Part shown: positions 1 through 12,300 of the stretch, piece by piece
Layout of the letters: every line of letters begins with the position of its first letter
How positions within the stretch are numbered: position 1 is the stretch's first letter
Assembly (NCBI GenBank): GCA_010909165.1
Contig: MU008212.1
Location: 233,491-297,490 of the forward strand
Source of the DNA: Anthoceros angustus
Lineage: Eukaryota; Streptophyta; Anthocerotopsida; Anthocerotales; Anthocerotaceae
Length of the DNA: 64,000 nt
Reading direction: 5' to 3'
Position numbers and translations under genes: made by a program
Notes under the pieces: model-generated
What the model saw: only the letters and a program-made list of their open reading frames with translations
Databases searched by the model: none
Told to the model about the DNA's origin: nothing

Positions 1-114
1 CCAGCCGCGGACGTCGCTGCGGCCAAATGTCCGGCCTAGATCCGTGAGGGCAATGCCCTATGATCCGAGGCGATTCTTTGGGAGGCCGGGAGGCGCCGGG
101 GCGATAGTTAGCTA

Positions 115-345
115 GGAAGAGTGGAAGAGGTAGATTAGAAGAGAGGAGAAGAGAGGAGAGAGAAGAGAGAGAGAGAGAAGAGAGAGAAGAGAGAGAAAAG
201 AGAGAAAAGAGAGAGAGGAGAGAGAGCGAGAGAGAGCGAGAGAGGACGAGAGAGGAGCTAGAGAGGATAGGGAGCAAGAGAGAAGGAAGGAGCAAGAGAA
301 AAAAGAAAAAGACAAAGAGAAGGAGGATCGGAAGAAAAGTGTGAG
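115..345. repeat. Purine-rich low-complexity tract
   Basis: An almost pure purine (GA/GAGAA) stretch of about 200 bp on the + strand. It lies upstream of the Ty3 gag remnant and may be part of that element's leader, but no LTR boundary or primer-binding site could be recognised next to it. The reading frames across it encode only Ser/Leu/Phe-rich low-complexity peptide and are not genes. Confidence 0.8.
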
Positions 346-1369
346 CAACCTAGAAAAGAGAGGGAAGGTGAAATTTCAAGGGGTGTGACAAGAGCTTGAG
401 GCGGCCCCAAATTTGTCACGAGAAGGGTCTTAGGGAGTGTAGGATGGCTGGTGGGAGGAATTGCTTGTATGCGGTGATTTGGGGGTCCCATGGTGCGCAG
501 ATGGCGGTGCCTCTCATGACGAGGTCCGCGCCAGCAGTGGCGTGGTGATGTGACTTATCGAGGTGGGTCACCCAGGCGGCCGGTAGGAGGGGCGGTTAGT
601 CGGTCAGGCATGCGAGAGGTCGATGAGTCGAGAGGTCGATCAGGAGGGCACACCCTCCATCCGTCAGGAAGGGCTCCCCACTCCTTCGTGGATGAACGAA
701 ACCCTCTTGTCTGAATCGGCCGATGGGATAAGTGTGCAGCTACGGTGAGGGTTCCGGGTCTAGTGAGAGTGGTGAGAGGGACGGACTAGAGGCGGTGACA
801 AATTTGAATGATCTGAATGATGTGAGCGGTCCAAAAGCGTTTATCACGCCCGGGCTGTTCGTGAACGCGTTATGGGTAGTTAGTCGAAAAGCGATGAATG
901 TGTGTTGGTTAGATGCAAGCAGTCAACTGCGTGAGGTGAGAAAGCGATTGGAGCATGGCGAACCTATCATTCTCTTGGGAGCGGACCCCTTACTACAACG
1001 ACACGGTTATTGCTTGCCGGTGCCGTCGGTGAAAGTCGCGCCACATTTTGGCCGTTGCGGGAATGAGATCGGCTCATAGCACGTGGAAGGGTAAGTGTGG
1101 ATGCGTGGAGGACGTGAGGTAGTCAAAGATGAATTCTTTGAGTGAAGCCGGACGTGGTGGCCAGCGGGCGCTCGAGCACGGGCCGTGAGAGGCGCGAGCT
1201 CAAGCGTGAGATACCACGGCGGAGTAGATTTGTCGGACCGTGAGGAGGCCATAGCACAAAGTCGGGTGGCAGTAGGGGGAGCGGTTTCTCAACCACTGCT
1301 GGCCGTGGCGATGGCGGCGACGTCGACAAAGCAAGCATACTCCCTCTTTGGGGAAAAAAAGAGCGGGAT
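346..1369. other. Unassigned stretch upstream of the gag remnant
   Basis: Open frames here (for example 732-1079 on +) have no recognisable domain. The position suggests 5' non-coding sequence of the Ty3/gypsy element that follows, but no TG...CA LTR ends or tRNA primer-binding site were found. Confidence 0.4.
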
Positions 1370-2560
1370 GCGGAAACCTTCGTGGAGGATTTCGTGTCCC
1401 GAGCGAACTTCAATGGCGAAGGCTCGGACGCCCAGCTCATTCAGTTGTTTCAGGGGGTTCTTCGGGGAACGGCGGCACAGTGGTACCGGAGGAAGTACCG
1501 ACCGCCCCAACGCCCCCTGCGACCTTTGAAGCGCTGAAGGATGCCTTCCTGGAGAGGTTCCGTGGAATCGACCAGGAAGGCTACGTCCTGTCTAAGCTCG
1601 AGAATCTGAAGCGAGGCAGGACGGAAAAGTTGGGATCGTACATCGAACGGTTCTACGCCCTCCGGGACCGGCACCCCACCCACACCACCATGCAGGCGGT
1701 GCGTTGGTTTGCAGCTGGCCTGCCTAAGCCAATGGCTAAGCATGTGCTGCTGCTGGTAGAAGGATGTGAGTAAGGCGGTCCGAGCGGCGGAAAACTACGA
1801 AGAATCGATGCACCAACGAAGGACGAGGGGCGCCTCGGTGGAAGAAGAAAAGAAGAAAGCGGGGGGTGAAGGATGAAGAGCCCTCGGAAGAGGAGGACGA
1901 GGAAACCGAGGTTACTTCGGAGGAAGAGGAGGAGGTCTCCGAAGAAGAATCCGAGGATGTTATGGAAGAGGAGGAACCTCGCCGAAGGAATAAGAAGAAA
2001 AAGCCCGTAGTAAAGCGGAGGGTCGAGAAGAAGGAGGTCGTGATGCCTACCCCGGCGTGAGAGGTTCCGCCTGATCCAACCCCTTTGAAAGAAGTAGCGG
2101 GGTTGAGGGAAGATCTGGAGTGGGTAATGAAGAGGGTGGAAGAATTGACGATCAACCAGGTGAAGGATAGAAGGCAGGCGGAAGGCTGCAGTTCGGACCC
2201 ATCTATGATGTGGTGTGCCACCATGGGCATTCAAAGGCTCGCCTCCGGACCCGTGAACCAAGTGGAGTCGACTACGGGAAGAGTCAGGAGGCGGTGCGAG
2301 GGGCGCGCACCAAAATCACGAGGCACCGCCGGAGACGTGATCCAAAAGCGATGTACCCTACGGCGGACCATCCATGCATCGGCCCCGATCGGCACGCATG
2401 GAGCACCTCGAATTCTCCAGCGTTGTGGTTTCTTTGGGCCGGGAACCCCGGCACTACTCCAACATGTGCCCATACCCCACTCGGCAAGGTAAGTTTGAGC
2501 GCTGTGTGGGATTGCAAGGCGGGACACATGGCCAGGTCACCTTGTGTCCGAACCTCGCCG
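1370..2560 (+). pseudogene. Ty3/gypsy gag remnant
   Basis: A retrotransposon gag domain runs from about 1370 to 1765. It reads as a segment ending in GTAAQWYRR near 1480, then after a frameshift as FEALKDAFLERF to FAAGLPKP. A strongly acidic then basic stretch follows (1866-2060). Around 2505-2550 lies a damaged CCHC zinc knuckle: one frame gives DCKAGHMARSPC, lacking a residue between the second Cys and the His. Several frame changes make it non-functional. The order capsid, charged linker, zinc knuckle is that of plant gypsy gag proteins. Confidence 0.75.
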
Positions 2561-3419
2561 AGGGGCGTTCAAGCTCGCCACCGGTGGAGCCATGACCGCC
2601 TACACCCCCTCTCCCTAAGGCCGCGCCGGTGCTACAGATTGAAGATGCACAACTGGCGGAGTGGGAGGAGGCGCCAAGGGAACTTGGGGCGGAGTGGCAC
2701 GAAGCGGGATCTGCTAATGAGGAGAAGGTGCCCTGGAGGTACTGGAGGTATCAACCTGAAGCCGTCGGAAGGAGCGAAAGGAGAGAAGGCAGCTAAAGAG
2801 GAAGAAGAATGGAGAGAGCACCACGGATATGGAGGACGGGACTCTCGCGAAGAAGGGGGAGCCAGCCAAGGAAGGCGAGTTGAATCGGGCAGCTCTGTCA
2901 GAAGAATCACCCGAGAAGAAACCCCCTGAAGCGATAGCAGAAGGAACAGACCCACCCAAGGCAACACCCCAGTTTCCACCGGATGTGGTTCGTGAAGTGA
3001 CGGAGATGCTTCAGGAGATCCGACAGGACCCGGAGGTGGTCCGGCCATCGCGGAACGGTGGCGGAGGGCTAGAAGAATCACGGCGGACACGCGACCCAAC
3101 GAAGGAGTCGCCCACGCCCTTCAAGGTGGCTGACTTGATAATGGGCCAACAGCACCTGGTGTCACTTAGACACTTGTTAAGAGACAACCCGAAGTATCGA
3201 CAAGAAGTCCGTAGGGCCATCAAGGAGACACAACCATGCCGAAACACCTCGGGTCGGAAGACCAAGAACGTGGAGGTAAGAGTGGTATCTCATCTACAGG
3301 ACCGGGCCGGTGGTTGTGGAAATCGAGTGCGTGATCAAAAGCGTACCGGACACATGTGGTCGAGTCAACCTCATCACGGAGGCCACAAAGAAGGCTAGTT
3401 AGGGGTTCACAAGATTTGA

Positions 3420-5460
3420 ACCATCCACCAAAACCCTCGGATGGCGGACATGTCGTATCCGTGTGGTGAGTTGTCCGAGTCCAAGCAACCATAGCGGGGG
3501 CACCCTACACTTTGGACTTCGTGGTCATCAAGCCCGTCGGACCTGCAGGGTATGAGTGCGTTGGGGCGTCCCTGGCTGCGACTCGCTCAGACAAAACTAC
3601 ACTTCGGAAGGAAGGAAATCCACTTCAAACCAGTCGACTGGGATCCGAAGGTAAGGGAAGGGCGAGTAGCGATCACCTGGAGCAAGGACACATACTGCGG
3701 GGAAACCGTAAGCACCACAGAGGGGTACACCTCCGCCGAAGACAGTGGAAATGATGAACGCGAGGATACGGATGACGCCTACCCCTTTCCAAAAATCTTG
3801 TGGTCCGAAGAAGAGATGGACTACCGGAGGGACACTTTTGGAGTGGAGGTGGTCAATTGTTTCCGAGTTGAGGCCGCGCCTAGCCTCGAGGACGAGGGCA
3901 AGGGAGGAGACCCACCAAACGAGGAGGTAATCAAGAAGTGACCAGTTTACCCCAGAGCTTTTCCGAGAGTGGGGGATGCGTGAGGATGAACCTCGGATAG
4001 AGGATGACGGCTTTGGGCACAGCGAAGCGGTGAGGGAAAGGGAGACGGTCAATCCCGGCGATGTGGAAGGCGTGGAGGTCCGAATTCTTAAAATTCAAGG
4101 GTGCCAATGGAGTTGAAGCGAGACCTCACACAGTTGTTGGGGGAATTCAGCGAGGTGTTTGCTTTTAAGGTCACGGATATGAAAGGCATTCCGAAACAGT
4201 GGGGAGAACTCCAGATAGACTTGAAGCCAGGAGCGGTGAGGTTCGGATTCGACAATATAAACTGAATCCTAAACACTCGTTCAAGGTCAAGGAGGTCCTG
4301 GACAAATATTTGGAGGCGGACATCATCTTTCCAATCGTGAACAGCGAATGGGTAGCATTTGCCGTGTGCCTTGACAAGGGTGCATCCGTGTCCGCCAGGA
4401 TTGGAGGAAGCTCAACGCCGCTACCGAGAAAGACCACTTCCCCATGCCCTTCGTGGATGACATAATCGGACAGTATGGACCAGTACTTACTCCTTCTTGG
4501 ATGGATACTCCCACACAACCAATCACCGCAAGTGGGAGCCTGACCGATAAGACAACATTCACCACGGAGTGGGGAACGTTCGCTTACAAGCGAAGCGCCT
4601 TTGGAATGACAGGAGCACCCGGGTCATTCATGCGGATGGTGACCAACGTCTTCCGGGATTTCCTAAGGGACTTCATGGAGGTATTCCTGGACGACTTTTG
4701 CGTACATGGAGAAGAGGACAAGCACGTTGGGCACCTGCGGAAGTGCTTGGAGCGTTGTAAGGAAACACAACCGTGTCTACATCCGGAGAAATGCTACTTC
4801 GGAATGACGGAGGGAATCTGTTGGGACATTGTGCCATGCAGAGGAATAGAGGTGGACCAAGACAAAGTCCGGGTCATTCGATCCTACGCCCTAATCAGTT
4901 GCGAGATTCTTGGGTATGGTGGGTTATTACAGGCGGTTTATTCAGGACTTTGCCAAGCGGGCCGCCAAGTTAACGGCGTTACTCCGGAAGGAGGAGGAGT
5001 GGGGCAGACCTGAAAGGGCGGCATTCGAGGATCTGAGACCACACGATAAGTGCTCCAGTATTGAAGGGTCCGGACTGGAGTAAGCGGTTCCATGTGTATG
5101 TGGATGTGTCGACTTTCGCCGCCGGAGTGTGCTCGGTAAAGGGCGACAAGCGGAGGATCATCCGATTTACTACGCGAAGGCGGCTCACGCATGGGCAGTA
5201 CTACTACGGGCGGGCGTTAGGAATGGTGTACGCGGTCAAGAAATTCAGACACTACCTCCTGCCCAACGAGTTTGTGTTCTACGTAGATTACTTTGCGCTT
5301 AAACACCTTGTGAATAAGGCGGACCTGTCCGGGTGAATTGCGAGGTGGATCCTGTTGCTACAGGAGTTCACCTTTGAGGTAGAGACCAGGCAAGGGCGGC
5401 AACACCAAAACGCGGACTTCTTGTCCAGGTTGAAGACGGAGCCGACCCTGCGGGACTAGG
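3420..5460 (+). pseudogene. Ty3/gypsy pol remnant (protease, RT, RNase H)
   Basis: The protease C-terminal motif LGRPWLRLAQTKLHF is at about 3560-3605. Reverse transcriptase spans about 4150-4810: the LNPKHSFKVKEVLDKYLEA segment, a frameshift, then KRSAFGMTGAPGSFMRM and the catalytic box FLDDF (about 4687-4701). RNase H spans about 5085-5460, with FHVYVDVSTFAAGV and YAVKKFRHYLLPNEFVFYVD followed by a stop. In-frame stops and indels separate the blocks, so no polyprotein can be made. The family assignment is firm; the exact block borders are approximate. Confidence 0.85.
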
Positions 5461-5610
5461 AGGATGATTTTCCGGACGAGGAATTGGTGGCCACGGTGGC
5501 GGCGCAAGAGGAGGAGCGCAATCAGAGGAACCCCAAAGGTGGCCATACCATGGCGAAGCGGAGAAGGGAGCGGGCGTGAGGGGCGACCCACCTGTCACCG
5601 GAGCTAGGCA

Positions 5611-5800
5611 GTGTCATGGGAGATGGAGATTCCAAGCGGGTTAACCCGTGCCCAGCAACAGGCCTTTGTACACTACGCTCGCCCCTTCGGGATGTACAAC
5701 GGATGTATCTTCAAGATGGGACCGGACGGCGCGGAACGAAGGTACCTCCAGCAGGCGGAAATGGAGGTAGTAAGGCCTTGGTTTCCCTACCGAAGGCCTC
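5611..5800 (+). pseudogene. Start of Ty3 integrase, truncated
   Basis: A short frame reading MYNGCIFKMGPDGAERRYL resembles the segment just before the zinc-binding HHCC domain of gypsy integrases. The HHCC ligands and the DDE core that should follow are absent, and unrelated sequence begins near 5800. This marks the 3' truncation of the element. Confidence 0.5.
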
Positions 5801-6170
5801 GGCACTAGCAGCCTTTCTAGGAAGCTGGGCCCTCCTTGCTCCCATTTTGGCCTCTCGTTGCCTCCTCAGGGATTTTTGCATCTTGGAGGGCTTTGTCTCA
5901 GGCGGTGAGGAGGGGGCCTTCCCCCTATAGGTCTTTAAGGCTAGCTAGGGGCCTCTTATCCTCTTAGGCTAGAATAGTCATGCCTTCTTTTTCCTCGTTC
6001 CTTGTAGATGGTCTGCGGGGGCTCTCAGCCTCTCTTCAGGAGAAACAATACGGGCAGGCACAATAAGCTTTACTTATGGATTTCTCTATTCCCCGACCCG
6101 CACGCAATCGCCTTTGCTCTTGCTTGAGGAAGAGAGCAGGTTTCTGGCTTCTGGCCTGACCTTGCATCCA
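5801..6170. other. No recognisable gene
   Basis: This lies between the truncated gypsy element and the LINE relic. Short open frames only; nothing recognised. Confidence 0.4.
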
Positions 6171-6329
6171 AGCCTTCTTAATTACACTAGCTTCTTTTTC
6201 TACTGCGATGAGGTTCCATATGGGCTTGGTTCAACTTTTGGCCTGTTGCCTCATGACTTGCACTGCAGTACTAGTTGTGGTGCCCCCCTCGACGACTCTG
6301 GGACCCACCTGGCTTGCTATTCAACTGGT

Positions 6330-6860
6330 AGGTAGCGCATTGCGACACATGATGCCGTCCGAGATGTCATGTTCTCGATGGCCAAGGAGAGCGGATTCTT
6401 TCTTTCTAGGGAGCGCCTCTATACCTTGCTTAATGGCGTCTGCTTCAAGGCTAACTTATTTTTGACCAGCTGGAACTAGGTCTCTGTTGCAGATGTGCTA
6501 GTAACAGACCCTACTCGGGATATAGTTTGCGAACATATCATCATCAACCCTCCGGGCTGGGTGGTGAAGGGGTGCGCAACTGCCAAGGTCCACAAGTATA
6601 CCCCCATGTAGGAAGGCCATGCTTTCATACCTCACTATTAAGACTCATGGGGCCATTCATGGGTAAGGAGTTTTCGAGGTTCATCAAAGGCTATGCTAAT
6701 GCCTACCATCGCCATAAGAATGGGGTAGGTCTCTCCCTTTCTTCTGTGGTGGACTTCTTTCGATAGCGTGTGTCCATCACCCTGTAGAGGGCATTGGCAA
6801 ACGCTGTTTACAGAACAACTTTGTGTGCAGGAGATGTTCGCATCTTCAGCTCTTGTGGTA
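6330..6860 (+). mobile_element. Relic of the C-terminal part of a LINE-like ORF2
   Basis: In shifting + frames the sequence reads HDAVRDVMFSMAKESGFFLS, then VADVLVTDPTRDIV, then GKEFSRFIKGYANAYHRH, then SVVDFFR-stop-RVSITL-stop-RALANAVYR. This is the pattern of the C-terminal region of reverse-transcriptase-type proteins I associate with LINEs of seed-free plants (DPTR motif, then a terminal [YF]RQRVSIxLQ helix). At least two stop codons and several frame changes mark it as dead. A related, equally damaged copy is on the - strand near 32.1 kb. Confidence 0.55.
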
Positions 6861-7079
6861 AGTAGGCCCTTCCCTATTCCTGACTACAACATCTTGGGGG
6901 CAATAGGTAACTTCAAGGTACACAATCGTGGAGCTAGTTCCTCTTGGCTTGGGCCCTTTAGTGGGTTGTTCTCCACCACCTCACTGCAGATGGGACTTTC
7001 TATCTCTGCAAATCTTATATTGTCCATTTCTCGTTCAACTAAAACGAGCTCAATAATCAAATTTAGAACCATGCAATAA

Positions 7080-7700
7080 CTGTGCAATGAGAAATGCACA
7101 TCGAGGCTTTCACACAAGCAGTCCATAAAATAACGGGATGCATGTTTGACTGCACCAATGGTATGTAGGTCTCTCCATCTTCCTAGGCTATGACATTAGG
7201 GAGAGGCTTTACGGAGCGTACCCCCTAGACAAAACTGTGACTCGTGAAATTTCCCAAGTCAAGTAGTGATAGATGGGCTCATCATATGTAAGTATACAAC
7301 AACCAAAGCACCTTTTTTTCAAAATGCATAACCAAAGTGATTCAAATGAAAGTGGAGTACACGCCAATATCCCCACCTCCTAGCTCAACTTAGAGGTACA
7401 AATCTTGATTTTATAAATTATTACCTATAACTCAAATAAATATTTTAATATACTATATATATAATATCATAAGAGTAACTGAGTTCCTATTTTATTGCAT
7501 GGGATTGTAAGAAATAAAAATTCAGCTTCAAGACTGTAACTTTAACATTAGGGAATTTCTATACCCGCAGGTTACTCTGGTAACTTCTACTGCAGACTCG
7601 TTCCTACCCGTTCTGGAATCTACATTACGCGATACAGTATAGCTGTATACCTTTAAGCTCTCAATGCCAGGGAGGGTCAATAGATTCAGGGGTGCGAGTA
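7080..7700. other. AT-rich intergenic DNA
   Basis: No coding signal. It becomes markedly AT-rich around 7400-7520. It is probably the 5' flank of the MED10 gene, but no promoter element could be assigned with confidence. Confidence 0.4.
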
Positions 7701-7738
7701 AGTAGATGCTGCGGTACGTGTACAGGCGAGAGCGGTGA

Positions 7739-9084
7739 GGAGTCCGGAGCGTCGAGAATCAGAGGATAGGTCGGGCTTACCCGGCAGGAACCATTCCAGA
7801 ACCCGGGGAGGAAAATGGCGTAGGATTAGACTCATCCGAGCACAGAAAGAAGCAACTGGAGGCCAAGAAGAAGCGCAAAAAAGAAGATCGGCGAGACCGG
7901 CGCCAGGAGGACAAGGACAAGGCCAAGGTGAAAGAGGAGAAAAAAAAGAAGACGCAGGTTCAGGGACAGCCGGCAAACATTCCGCCCTCAGCAGCGCCTG
8001 CTGGTGCTGCGCCGCTGGGAGCATCCGGCATGGATGCAGCTCCGGCGGCAGCAGCACCTGGCGCACCTACGGCCGCGGCCGCCGCCGCCGCAGCAGCAGT
8101 GGTGCAGGGGAGTAGCTCTCAGCTGGAGCAGGAAGGAGGGACGGGGATCAGAAGGGGTCCACAGCCTACTCCCAATCAGCTGGCTGTGGAGAGCACCTCC
8201 GAGTCGATCCACCGAGCCATTTCCCTCTTGCACGAGATTGAGCTTAACGTCACCAATTTTGCTATGCATCAGCAGCTTCTGCTGCTGGATCGTCTGTAAG
8301 TGGGGAGTAAGAATTCCTTGCGTTTTTGCTGTCCCTGTTTTCTGAAGCTCCTCATTTATGCTTGCTCTGACTTGTTACAGAGGGTTTTTGGCGAATGAGT
8401 TCTCTGCAATGCAAACGGCATCAAGTGGGTGCAATATACAGATACCCGTGGAAGTGATCAGGTATTTTCTCGTGCCTAACTTCTTACGGCACAAGTGATG
8501 GCGTGTTGATAAATCTAATGTTTTTCAGGGTTCCCATAGATAGGGCAGACTCTGTTGGAGTCGTGTTTCGTGGCTTGGTACAAGATCTCTTGCTGACGAG
8601 TGACTCCGGCTGATTTTCAAAGGTTCATCGACGAAGGCCTTGAGCCAGACCAATATTCTAGGGACCTTCTTAAGAACTGCGAGCAGCGGAACCAGGCCAC
8701 CAAGGGCAAAGTGGACGCCTTTAAGGTAATGGTTTGCCGTGTATTTGTGAGAGTCATGATGCAAGCGCTTATAACCTAACTTGAGGCATGCGTCAGGACC
8801 TACGGAAACATCTGTTGGACGAGATCGACGAAGCCTTCCCAAAAGAGATCGAGTATTTTCGAGAGATGCGGTCAGCCGCTCTTGCGGTAACCTCTCCTAA
8901 CCTACAAGTAGCGTCCTGTGAAGCTATATGCTTCTTCGCCTGGGGTCTCCTGTGGATGTCAGTTCGTTCCCGCAAGTGGCTTGGGAGTTCACACGGGCCG
9001 GGGTTTTGACAGGAATCTAGGAGGCTCCACCAATCCACAAACTCGCTGGCCAATGGTGATGTGAAAGTGAAAGGGGAACATTAA
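7739..9084 (+). CDS. MED10: Mediator complex subunit 10
   Basis: MED10 is a middle-module subunit of the Mediator co-activator of RNA polymerase II. Five exons join cleanly: to 8295, 8381-8461, 8623-8725, 8797-8886 and 9013-9084, all with GT-AG introns and preserved phase. The conserved core includes NIQIPVEVI, FIDEGLEPDQYSRDLLKNC, then NQATKGKVDAFK and DLRKHLLDEIDEAFPKEIE, and the product ends LANGDVKVKGEH. This matches plant MED10 along its length. Ahead of the core lies an unusual extension of about 140 residues, first Lys/Glu/Arg-rich and coiled-coil-like, then Ala/Pro-rich. The start is unresolved: the open frame begins at 7739 with no in-frame ATG, so a short upstream exon (perhaps with the ATG at 7706) is likely. 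It is convergent with the MORC gene, with 3' ends about 240 bp apart. Confidence 0.85.
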
Positions 9085-9327
9085 TCGGGTTTGTCACTTG
9101 TACAGTTGCGGTGTCGACGGTGGAATAACTGCTCAATGGTTACGGGCCAATCTTCACGGTTCCACTGTTTTTATACCAGAGATATAACGAGGTATTTGTT
9201 TATTGCCGAAATATTTTCTGCTCATCAATTTTCACTAGTTTCGTCGGGAGTCATATCGTAAGCTCAAGACGAAATACGATCCAGTCTCAAAATTGCTCCT
9301 GAAGAAATATTCAATAGCCTAAAATGC

Positions 9328-12300
9328 TCACTTTTGTCGTTTACGAGGAGTATTTCCCTTCAGATGAGGACTGTTTGATGTGGATGGTTTCTCCCACTTC
9401 TTTACCAAGCGCTTTCTTCTTGAACTGCCTTCCCCAATCTCCTGTTTTGCAGTATCCTTGTTCTCTGTAGGGGCAAACAGTACCAGTACCTGGTATTAAG
9501 ACCCTGTCTACGATAGGAAGCAGCTGAGATGTTCAGACCTGACTGCCAGAAGTTTGATGGTTCAAATCGACCACTACCTTTGTCAGGTGACGACCTGTCC
9601 AACGTGATCTCTGAGTCCGTGGTTGGTCCATTCTCAACTTTAACTGTGACCACATTATCAGACGCCTCTTCCGGCATCTGGCATTTTCCCCTGAAGGGCG
9701 GCAAGTAGCAAAACCTGCAGAAACAAGGATGAAAAAGAATGAAACATTTGGAATCTCGCCGGAAACAATAGGGTAAGGCAAGAGCCGTATGGATGTCCAG
9801 CGTACCATTCATCTGGTAACCTCTCAGTGTCAAAGCCTGCAGGAAGTCTTCGCCATTTCAGGCACTTGTCACATTGTGCCCAGCCGTTGTCTGGGATCAG
9901 ACCTTGTCCATCTTCTACCTGTACCCACAATTCGCACATCCTAAGTTAGGGCTTGGAATAGGGATTGAGGTGATCACATTCAAAGAATATTTATGGTCAT
10001 TCGAGAAGCTCACCTTCGGGAGCTTCTCGAATTCATCCTCCCAGTATGCATGGATTTCCTTCGCTAGTGCCTTTTCCAACTCTGCATATGCTTCACTGTC
10101 CTCAAAGCCCTGTTTGGTGTTCAGCACCCCACCTATAGCTTTATCCCCCTACAGCACAAACAAACTCAGATCAATGGTGGAAAGGAGAAAACTAAAAACA
10201 TAGTTAAAAATCTTCTGATTCTCAAGAAGGCTGTACTCAAGTCTTGCAGGTGTAGAGCCAAACCCAAATTGCCGTCGTGTCAACAACCCCAATAACTCCT
10301 CGCCCCACGTCTGCACTGTGCATTAATCGACCAACTCGTTTGTAAGCCTGCAATAGGATGCACCATAGAATGACCTAGAGCATCAGTACCAACCACCAAG
10401 ACGTAATTGCTGAAGGTTCTTCATTACTGCCACCAGGCAGAAGATTACCTCAATAAGTCGCCCATGCCAATACAAAAAAACCCCACAGTTAGCTCGTTCT
10501 CTCTCCTTAGAGGACAATCCCATGGTCAATAACAGCTCCTTTCCTTGCACTACTAGCGTTCTTTTGCGTGTCCTACTTAAAGACTCGCCCAGCTTCCTGG
10601 TTTTGACCTTTATAAACACGGCATTCACGCTTTTACTAGACAGCTAATCCACTGCCACTGAACTCTATGCACTTGCACAAGGTAATTTTCAGCAAGCAGG
10701 CAGCACAAAAGGACTATTATATGTGCTCTTCTTACCACTACACCCTGAACGTGGACTTTCATCCTTGGATGAAGAAACAGGACCTCCACATAAGCTCGGA
10801 GGGAGTAATCAAGTGGGACCTACATACATCACGAAGTCATGTTGCTTGAGAACTGGCATTTTCATGCGCACACAATGATGAGGAAAGAAGTGGAATAACT
10901 TACATTGTGACTTATCTGTCCAGGACGGGTCCGAGGCCGCTTCGAGGTGATAAGAATATCATTTTCTTCTTCCCCTTCACCATCCCACTGCAACCTATAG
11001 GTCTCCCCCCACTTCTCCAGGTTATATACATAAATTCGGGTTCCGGTCCGGGAAATTTTTTCAAACTCAACCCCAATATTGAACTTATCGAAAGGTGAAT
11101 GCTCTTTCACAGCCTTCAGGTATTTCTTAGCCTCATCTTCACTTTGAGCTTCATGGTCAACCTCCATTCGCCCAGCTTTCCAGGCCCAAGTCACAATTGG
11201 TATTTGCAACACCTGTGAGCGTGGGTATAAATGTGAGTAAAGGATTCAAAGTACAATTGACAGGAAACGCGCAGAAACAGTTCGCCAGATAGACAAAGAC
11301 AACTAACTATCTCACCTCATTCCCTTGATTGAAGGAAGTAGATAGGAACCCCATTGAACGGCTGTTTTGGCACTGAGTCAAGATGATGGCATCTTTCCCA
11401 ATCCTCATGGCCCCTGACTAGAAAAGTAAAGGAGCCCCAGATTAGTAACTGGAAACATGTCACCCTTCGGACTCTTAACTCTAACCGGCACACATTGCGG
11501 CTGAATGTGATGCACTATGTAAGGAAGTGTCTCAGCAGACACAGCTACCTTGAAACCGACACCAAATCGACCAATACGATCAACATCCTCTTCCTTAGCA
11601 TGTTCATGCCCGAAGGAGAGCATCCGACAAATCTCTTTGTGGTTCATCCCACATCCATTGTCCGCGAACACCAGTATTGGTATGGGGGTATCCTGATCTT
11701 TTAGCCTTCCCATGTCCACAAAAATTTCAAGACTGTACCGGCACAATACAAAAAGTCTTAGCACAAAGAGCAACCTGTGGCATCATACAGGATGTTGCCA
11801 ACAGCGGTATATAACAGAATGAATCAACCTTCTCACAACTCTACAATTCCAATTCCAGTGTACCCAGCAGAAACAATTTTTCGGGGACGCACCGTGTTGC
11901 TGAGGCATCACGTGCGTTGTCGATCAATTCTGCCATGCCTCCGAACAGCCAAGATGCATGATTCTGGCTCAAAGTCTGCAGGTAGTTGGGATGCATATGG
12001 GAAACCATTGAATCTTTGGCTAGCAACATAGATTCGACTTCAGGCTGCAAAGGTGCCTGAGGACTTGCCACTGCCAAACAGTCCAGCAACTGCTATTAGT
12101 ATCCTTCACACTGCCTGTAATTGCTCAGCAGACGAGGGACAACTAAGTGTCAACAAACAAACCATTAAGCCTCGGATCGCGTGATTTATGACTATGAGAT
12201 TGTTTGGAAGGCATATGTTTAACTGCTCTCCCCTCTAGCCTGCGATAGCTGACATAGACACAGCACCCAGAGTCTTTGGGCTTGTCAACAGGAGAGTTGA

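Larger units (their letters stand above)
1370..5800 (+). mobile_element. Degenerate, 3'-truncated Ty3/gypsy LTR retrotransposon
   Basis: The domains occur in the Ty3 order on the + strand: gag, protease C-terminus, reverse transcriptase, RNase H, and only the beginning of integrase. Each is broken by frameshifts and stops, and the integrase catalytic core is missing. The reverse-transcriptase/RNase H wording (an FLDDF motif, then KKFRHYLL and NEFVFYVD) is that of plant Ty3/gypsy elements. No intact LTR pair was recognised, so the ends are approximate. This is an old dead copy, not an active element. Confidence 0.85.

Noticed and set aside
732-1079. 115-codon + strand frame
   Set aside because: No domain; lies in the probable leader of a dead Ty3 element.
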